This document shows positions 59,586 to 64,000 of a stretch of 64,000 bases of DNA, in pieces. Each line of letters begins with the position of its first letter. The stretch's first letter is position 1. The stretch lies in the NCBI GenBank assembly GCA_029262795.1, contig JAJCYT010000010.1, positions 1 to 64,000 of the forward strand. Reading direction: 5' to 3'. This DNA comes from Candidatus Fraserbacteria bacterium (GTDB lineage: Bacteria; Bipolaricaulota; Bipolaricaulia; RBG-16-55-9; JAJCYT01). A program made the position numbers and the translations under genes. The notes under the pieces are model-generated. The model saw only the letters and a program-made list of their open reading frames with translations. It had not been told where the DNA came from and searched no databases.

Positions 59586-60581
59586 ATGAGTACACCCTAT
59601 CAAATTGCAGTCATCCCAGGCGATGGCATTGGCGTAGAAGTTGTCGAAGCGGCACTCACCATTTTAGATGCCACCGGCGTAAGTTTTGAATTCAACCATT
59701 ACGAAGCCGGTGATGATTGCAAAGCCAAACACGGCGTCGCTTTGCCTGATGAAACGTTGAAGGGCGCAACAGACGCCCAAGCCGTCTTCTTCGGCGCTGC
59801 CGGCGACACTGCTGCCGAAGTCATTTTGCGAATGCGAAAAGAGCTGGACACCTTTGTAAATCTTCGCCCCTCAAAAGCATTTCAAGGCGCAGAATGTTTG
59901 TATCCAAAAACCAACATCGTCATCGTCCGTGAGAACACCGAGGGCATTTACATGGGGCTGGAAAAAGAAATCAACCCAGGTGAAATGCACGCCACCCGTG
60001 TGATCACCGAAGCAGCCAGCACACGAATTGCCAAATATGCGTTTGAATACGCCACCCAAAATGAGTACGACACCGTGACCGCCATCCATAAATCCAACGT
60101 GATGAGACTGACAGATGGCTTGTTTCTGAAATGTTCCCGCACTGTGGCCAAGGATTATCCTAACATCAACTACGAAGAACAATTGGTCGATTCCGCTGCA
60201 ACCCTGATGGTCATGGACCCCTATCGCTTTCAGGTATTGCTCACACCAAATTTATTTGGCGACATTTTGAGTGATTTGGCTGCGGGACTAATCGGTGGAC
60301 TTGGCTTGTGCCCAAGCGCAAATCTGGGAGACAAGTACGCTTTGTTTGAACCCGTCCACGGCACTGCGCCCGACATCGCAGGCAAGGGGCTGGCGAATCC
60401 AACCGCAGCAATTTTGTGTGCCTCGATGATGTTACGTCACTTTGGAGAGTTGGATGCAGCCAAGAATGTCGAATCCAGCCTGGAAACAGCAATTGCAAAC
60501 AAGCAAAGCACGGCTGACTTAGGCGGGTCTCTATCCACGATGGACATGGCCCAAGCCATCATCAACCACATGAAGGGTTAA
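59586..60581 (+). CDS. leuB: 3-isopropylmalate dehydrogenase-type beta-decarboxylating dehydrogenase
   Basis: 331 residues. Oxidises and decarboxylates 3-isopropylmalate; relatives also accept methylmalate, homoisocitrate or isocitrate. Core: IAVIPGDGIGVEVVEAAL, VNLRPSKAF, NIVIVRENTEGIYMGLE, TAIHKSNVMRLTDGLF, LLTPNLFGDILSDLAAGLIGGLGLCPSANLG, FEPVHGTAPDIAGKGLANPTA. The VRENTEGIYMG and short length are closer to the archaeal-type and homoisocitrate/isocitrate-like branch than to E. coli LeuB, so dual use with cimA-derived methylmalate is plausible. Position directly after leuD supports the LeuB role. cimA begins one base after the stop. Confidence 0.92.
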   Translation: MSTPYQIAVIPGDGIGVEVVEAALTILDATGVSFEFNHYEAGDDCKAKHGVALPDETLKGATDAQAVFFGAAGDTAAEVILRMRKELDTFVNLRPSKAFQGAECLYPKTNIVIVRENTEGIYMGLEKEINPGEMHATRVITEAASTRIAKYAFEYATQNEYDTVTAIHKSNVMRLTDGLFLKCSRTVAKDYPNINYEEQLVDSAATLMVMDPYRFQVLLTPNLFGDILSDLAAGLIGGLGLCPSANLGDKYALFEPVHGTAPDIAGKGLANPTAAILCASMMLRHFGELDAAKNVESSLETAIANKQSTADLGGSLSTMDMAQAIINHMKG

Positions 60582-60582
60582 C

Positions 60583-62154
60583 ATGAACACTCAGCCGCGT
60601 GTTTGGATCTATGACACCACCTTGCGGGATGGCGCTCAGGGCGCAAGGGTGAGCTTTTCGTTGCCCGACAAACTCAAGGTCGCCAAACTGCTTGATGATT
60701 TTGGCATCGACTTCATCGAAGGCGGATGGCCTGGGAGCAATCCCAAAGACATCGAATTCTTTGAGAAAATCAAAGATGTCGAACTCAAACACGCAAAAGT
60801 GGCCGCATTTGGCAGCACCCGACGTGCCAATATCTCTGCTGAGGATGATGCCAATTTAAAGCAATTGGTTGCAGCTCAAACGCCAGTAGCAACGATCTTT
60901 GGCAAAAGCTGGTTGCTCCATGTCACCGAAGTTATTCGCACCACACCAGAAGAAAATGTGAGTATGGTTCACGATTCGGTCGCTTTCTTGAAAACCAATG
61001 TGGATGAAGTCATTTACGATGCCGAACATTTTTTCGATGGATTCAAAGACAATGCAGACTACGCGATGCAAACACTCGAAGCCGCAGTCAAAGGTGGCGC
61101 AGACTGGCTCGTCTTGTGTGACACCAATGGTGGTTCACTGCCTGAAGAAATCTTTGAAATGACTGAAAAGGTAGCTCAAACCTTCAATGTGTCTGTGGGC
61201 ATCCACTCACACAATGATTCCGGACTAGGCGTGGCCAATGCTTTGTCTTCGGTTCGAGCAGGATCACGGCAAGTCCAAGGGACCATCAATGGCTATGGGG
61301 AACGAACGGGCAATGCCGATTTGTGTTCCATTATTCCCAATCTGAGGCTAAAGATGAATTTCGATGTTTTATCTGATTCATCCAAGCTGGAAAAACTCAC
61401 CCACTTGTCACGCACGATAAGCGAACTGGCCAATCTGGAACACAACGAAACGTTGCCATTTGTCGGCGCAGATTCTTTCACACACAAAGGCGGCACCCAC
61501 GTCAATGCCATGATGAAAACCGCTGATTCTTTCGAGCATATTTCACCTGAAACAGTGGGCAACAAACGAAAGTATCTGGTCTCAGAGTTGTCAGGCAAAA
61601 GCAATATTCTTCAGAAAGTCGAAGAACAAGGCTTGAGCCTTGATGACAGCACTGTCGCCACCGAAGTGCTGGAACAATTGAAAGAGCTGGAACACCAGGG
61701 CTATCAGTTCGAGGATGCAGACGCTTCATTTCAATTGCTCGTCAAGCGAGCGCAGAGGCAATTGCCTTCCTTTTTTGACTTGCAACACTTTCATGTTCAT
61801 ATGCACTCCGATGCAGGTGAAAAACCCTACACCACCGCAATGGTTAAAGTATGTGTCAAGGAAAAAGAAGTGCTGGAATCCGCCGAAGGCGACGGACCTG
61901 TCAGCGCCTTGGACAACGCCATGCGAAAAGCGCTCATCCGCTTCTACCCAGAAATCGAAGCCATGAAGCTGATCGACTACAAAGTCCGCATCCTCGAACG
62001 CGAGCGCGGCACCTCTGCCAAGCCTCGCGTCCTCATCACCACCAGCAACGGAAAAGACACCTGGAGCACCGTCGGCGTCGCGCGTGATATTTTGGAAGCA
62101 AGCTGGAAAGCTTTAAGCGACAGTTACATTTATGGACTTCAGGCTGAGAATTAA
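60583..62154 (+). CDS. cimA: (R)-citramalate synthase
   Basis: 523 residues. Condenses pyruvate with acetyl-CoA to citramalate, opening a threonine-independent route to 2-oxobutyrate and isoleucine. Distinguished from LeuA by the CimA-type start IYDTTLRDGAQGARVSFSLPDKL, EGGWPGSNPKD, AAFGSTRRANISAEDD, CDTNGGSLPEEIFEM and GTINGYGERTGNADLCSIIPNL. Metal histidines in GIHSHNDSGLGVANAL. The C-terminal LeuA-like regulatory domain (IDYKVRILERERGTSAKPRV) is where isoleucine feedback acts in relatives. Last gene of the operon. Its stop overlaps the stop of the convergent reductase gene, and no terminator fits between them. Confidence 0.96.
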   Translation: MNTQPRVWIYDTTLRDGAQGARVSFSLPDKLKVAKLLDDFGIDFIEGGWPGSNPKDIEFFEKIKDVELKHAKVAAFGSTRRANISAEDDANLKQLVAAQTPVATIFGKSWLLHVTEVIRTTPEENVSMVHDSVAFLKTNVDEVIYDAEHFFDGFKDNADYAMQTLEAAVKGGADWLVLCDTNGGSLPEEIFEMTEKVAQTFNVSVGIHSHNDSGLGVANALSSVRAGSRQVQGTINGYGERTGNADLCSIIPNLRLKMNFDVLSDSSKLEKLTHLSRTISELANLEHNETLPFVGADSFTHKGGTHVNAMMKTADSFEHISPETVGNKRKYLVSELSGKSNILQKVEEQGLSLDDSTVATEVLEQLKELEHQGYQFEDADASFQLLVKRAQRQLPSFFDLQHFHVHMHSDAGEKPYTTAMVKVCVKEKEVLESAEGDGPVSALDNAMRKALIRFYPEIEAMKLIDYKVRILERERGTSAKPRVLITTSNGKDTWSTVGVARDILEASWKALSDSYIYGLQAEN

Positions 62155-63347
62155 GAAGCCAGGCTGAGTGCAGCTTTTACCCAATCTCCTGCAGGGATTC
62201 GTTTCAACAAATCAGCCCACATGGATGGGTGTTTCACAATTTCCTTCATGCAGATGCTTGGATAGTCGATATCGCCGTATTCTTCCAAAATGGCTTGCAC
62301 ATCTGGCATCGTCAACCACTCAAACACACGATTGATCTGATCATCACTGAGGTGGCACAACAATCGGTGTGCGTGCCAGCCAAAGTTGAGTTCGCGTTCC
62401 AGTTTTACTCGCCACCCTTTTTCATAGGCTTGCAGGAATTTTTGGGAAACATCCCCAGCTTTAATAGCAGAGGCTGCCACATCACCCGCAATTTGCCCAC
62501 AGAGTGAACCCGTGTAAATTCCGCCACCAGAGGTCGGCTTCGCTTGCCCTGCAGCATCACCAACGAGCATCACGCCATCTGTGACGGTTTGTTTCGGAAG
62601 CCCGAAAGGAATGGTGCCCCCTTGGACGGAAAGAATGTCCATTGAATATCGTTCTGCCAAAAGTTTGTTCAAACGCTCTCGCGCTCCTTTGACACCATCA
62701 TCCGTGGCAAGTCCCACTCGACCTGTGTTCTCGCCGGCAGGCACAGCCCAACCAAAGAAGTTTGGAGCCAGTTCCTGACCGATGAACACTTCAACGAAGT
62801 CCTCACGCTCAGCTTTATAGGGAACCAAGACCTGAACGCCGTAGACTTTTTTTGTTGGGCGCGGCAGCTTGGCCCAATTCGCCATGCGACTGTGCGCACC
62901 GTCTGCACCGATGATCAATGGCGCTTCAAAGGTGTATACCTGACCTGTGGCTGGTTCAAATGCTTCTAGCATGCCTGGAGCCCAGCCAGTGGCCTTGAGA
63001 CCAATGCGGACGTCCACGCCTACGGCCTTGGCATCGTCCATCATTTGCTGATCCAAACGATCTCGATCAATCACATGGGCTTGGAGTTTGTTCCCTCCCA
63101 TTTTGAGACGAGTGCCATCGGGGGCATAAACAAACGCGCCAGTGATGGGCCGCAAGCGGATATCTTCACGGGTATTGGTGAGTTCGATGCCATGCAAACT
63201 GAGCAAGCCGGTGCATTGAATGGGTCGTCCCACTTTGGTGTGTTCTTCCAATTGCAACACACGCACGCCGCCTTCGGCAGCTTTTCGAGCCGCAGATGAT
63301 CCAGATGGGCCACCACCAACCACAATGACATCGTATTGACTGAACAT
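62151..63347 (-). CDS. Geranylgeranyl reductase family flavoprotein
   Basis: 398 residues. FAD-dependent enzyme of the family that saturates geranylgeranyl chains of lipids, quinones or chlorophyll. The FAD loop VIVVGGGPSGSSAARKAAEGG, the glycine-rich IIGADGAHSRMANWAKLP, the FFGWAVPAGENTGRVGLA segment matching the substrate-side P-x-x-Y-x-W-x-F-P region, and VGDAAGQAKPTSGGGIYTG are all clear. The start at 63347 has GAGAGGGGA upstream; the longer frame is not preferred. No chlorophyll or archaeal lipid genes are nearby, so the substrate could be a menaquinone side chain or an isoprenoid lipid. The CapD-type gene ends 60 bases upstream on the same strand. Confidence 0.92.
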   Translation of the reverse strand: MFSQYDVIVVGGGPSGSSAARKAAEGGVRVLQLEEHTKVGRPIQCTGLLSLHGIELTNTREDIRLRPITGAFVYAPDGTRLKMGGNKLQAHVIDRDRLDQQMMDDAKAVGVDVRIGLKATGWAPGMLEAFEPATGQVYTFEAPLIIGADGAHSRMANWAKLPRPTKKVYGVQVLVPYKAEREDFVEVFIGQELAPNFFGWAVPAGENTGRVGLATDDGVKGARERLNKLLAERYSMDILSVQGGTIPFGLPKQTVTDGVMLVGDAAGQAKPTSGGGIYTGSLCGQIAGDVAASAIKAGDVSQKFLQAYEKGWRVKLERELNFGWHAHRLLCHLSDDQINRVFEWLTMPDVQAILEEYGDIDYPSICMKEIVKHPSMWADLLKRIPAGDWVKAALSLAS

Positions 63348-63406
63348 GAAGATTTCCCCTCTCCGCTTGTCAAAAATTATAAAAGGTTCGGGGAGAGAAA
63401 CCAACG

Positions 63407-64000
63407 TCAGGTCGGATTAAATTCTGGAATAAGCGCCCTCAACCAATCGATGGCCGCCTGTTGAGAGATAGTAGAGCTGACCTTGAATTGCTCAATCGCA
63501 GCCCACATATCCTCTTCCGTTGCAGAGGTGTTGAGTTTGGCTTGAAACACGCGTTCGTGCTTGGTGGCTTCTGTGCCTTCTTCGGCGCTGAGCAATTCCT
63601 CTTCGATTTTTTCTCCAGGCAAAGGTTGAGTATAGACGATGGGAATATCACGGTCCGGCTCAAATCCATGCAGGCGAATCAATTCCTTGGCCAAATCAAC
63701 AATCTTTACCTGTTGACCCATATCAAGCACAAATACTTCGCCCCCATTGCCCATTGCCCCAGCTTGAAGCACCAACAGAACCGCCTCGGAAGTAATCATA
63801 AAATAACGTCGCATATTGGGATGACGTATGGTGATAGGTTCACGATTCTTTATTTTCGACTCAAAAATCGGCACCACACTGCCACGACTGCCCAAAACAT
63901 TTCCAAAGCGGACAGCGCTAAACTGCGTCTTCCCCTTGCCATTGAGTGCGAGGATGATGTTTTCTGCCAAACGTTTGGAAGCGCCCATTACAGAGGAGGG
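63407..64000 (-). CDS. CapD/FlaA1-type polysaccharide biosynthesis protein (5' end outside the window)
   Basis: The last 198 codons of a gene that enters from the right edge. The visible part begins PSSVMGASKRLAEN, the M-x-x-x-K active-site motif of the membrane-bound UDP-GlcNAc 4,6-dehydratase group (WbpM, CapD), followed by FSAVRFGNVLGSRGSVVPIF, TIRHPNMRRYFMITSEAVLLVLQAG, VFVLDMGQQVKIVDLAKELI and PLPGEKIEEELL. These enzymes make 6-deoxy-4-keto sugars for capsule, O-antigen or glycan. The N-terminal membrane part would lie beyond the window. Together with the glycosyltransferase cluster it indicates active surface glycan synthesis. Confidence 0.92.
   Translation of the reverse strand, partial: PSSVMGASKRLAENIILALNGKGKTQFSAVRFGNVLGSRGSVVPIFESKIKNREPITIRHPNMRRYFMITSEAVLLVLQAGAMGNGGEVFVLDMGQQVKIVDLAKELIRLHGFEPDRDIPIVYTQPLPGEKIEEELLSAEEGTEATKHERVFQAKLNTSATEEDMWAAIEQFKVSSTISQQAAIDWLRALIPEFNPT

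Noticed and set aside
1-64000. CRISPR arrays, insertion sequences, prophage or integrase genes
   Set aside because: No regularly spaced repeats, transposase, integrase or terminal repeats were seen in the window.

Overview
The window is 64 kb of bacterial chromosome of moderate GC, with dense genes, strong Shine-Dalgarno (SD) sites, many TTG and GTG starts, and sigma70-type promoters (TTGACA/TATAAT-like boxes with 17 bp spacing). The content is mostly housekeeping: pckA, clpC-radA-disA, priA, hflKC, rpmB, pdxST, transketolase/transaldolase and an ilv-leu-cimA operon. I see no insertion sequence, prophage, CRISPR array or integrase. Secreted modular proteins (PPC, CARDB, lamin-tail, PKD/VCBS, M23), ATP-type PEPCK, a geranylgeranyl-reductase-family enzyme and a cyclase-TPR protein suggest an uncultured heterotrophic bacterium outside the Proteobacteria. 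A Chloroflexota-like lineage is one possibility, held with low confidence.

Layout. 1-5.3 kb: end of a large secreted protein, then a leftward unit HD phosphohydrolase - thermonuclease-like protein - pckA. 5.3-7.3 kb: a two-gene ABC-2 exporter behind a long leader with its own small peptide and terminator. 7.3-9.4 kb: leftward lipoprotein and MFS genes. 9.6-18 kb: rplY/ctc-pth, an M48 peptidase, clpC, radA-disA-purine nucleoside phosphorylase, then acpP facing back. 18-25 kb: RseC-like membrane protein, priA, tRNA-Ser(CGA), a class III cyclase-TolB-TPR protein, pdxST. 25-31 kb: small accessory genes (lamin-tail protein, methyltransferase-like membrane protein, DinB, an alpha/beta-hydrolase lacking its serine, a PKD/VCBS lipoprotein, a GNAT). 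31-41 kb: tkt-tal, an M23 peptidase, and a leftward envelope cluster (two GT4 glycosyltransferases, a phosphodiesterase-family protein, a UPF0104 membrane protein). 41-51.8 kb: hflKC, a molybdenum-hydroxylase maturation cluster (mocA-xdhC-yqeB), FAH-family gene, rpmB, moaB, pabBC fusion, epimerase, amidase. 51.9-62.2 kb: branched-chain amino acid operon. 62.2-64 kb: leftward geranylgeranyl-reductase-like gene and the end of a CapD-type gene that leaves the window.

The amino acid operon is self-contained in logic. ilvBN and ilvC make the branched-chain precursors, leuA plus leuCDB extends to leucine, and cimA makes citramalate, which the same LeuCD and LeuB can turn into 2-oxobutyrate for isoleucine without threonine. 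ilvD and an aminotransferase are not in the window.

The most interesting signals are two leader-peptide RNA devices. One precedes the ABC exporter: a 15-residue peptide ending in Arg-Leu-Arg, inside a stem whose far arm could instead form an antiterminator against a following terminator. The other precedes the ilv operon: a 37-residue peptide with a branched-chain-rich tail, whose SD site is exactly complementary to its own control-codon segment. Also notable are a DisA with altered catalytic motifs, a zinc-ribbon protein heading the ilv operon, enzymes that have lost key active-site residues, and palindromes at the clpC and pdxST promoters.
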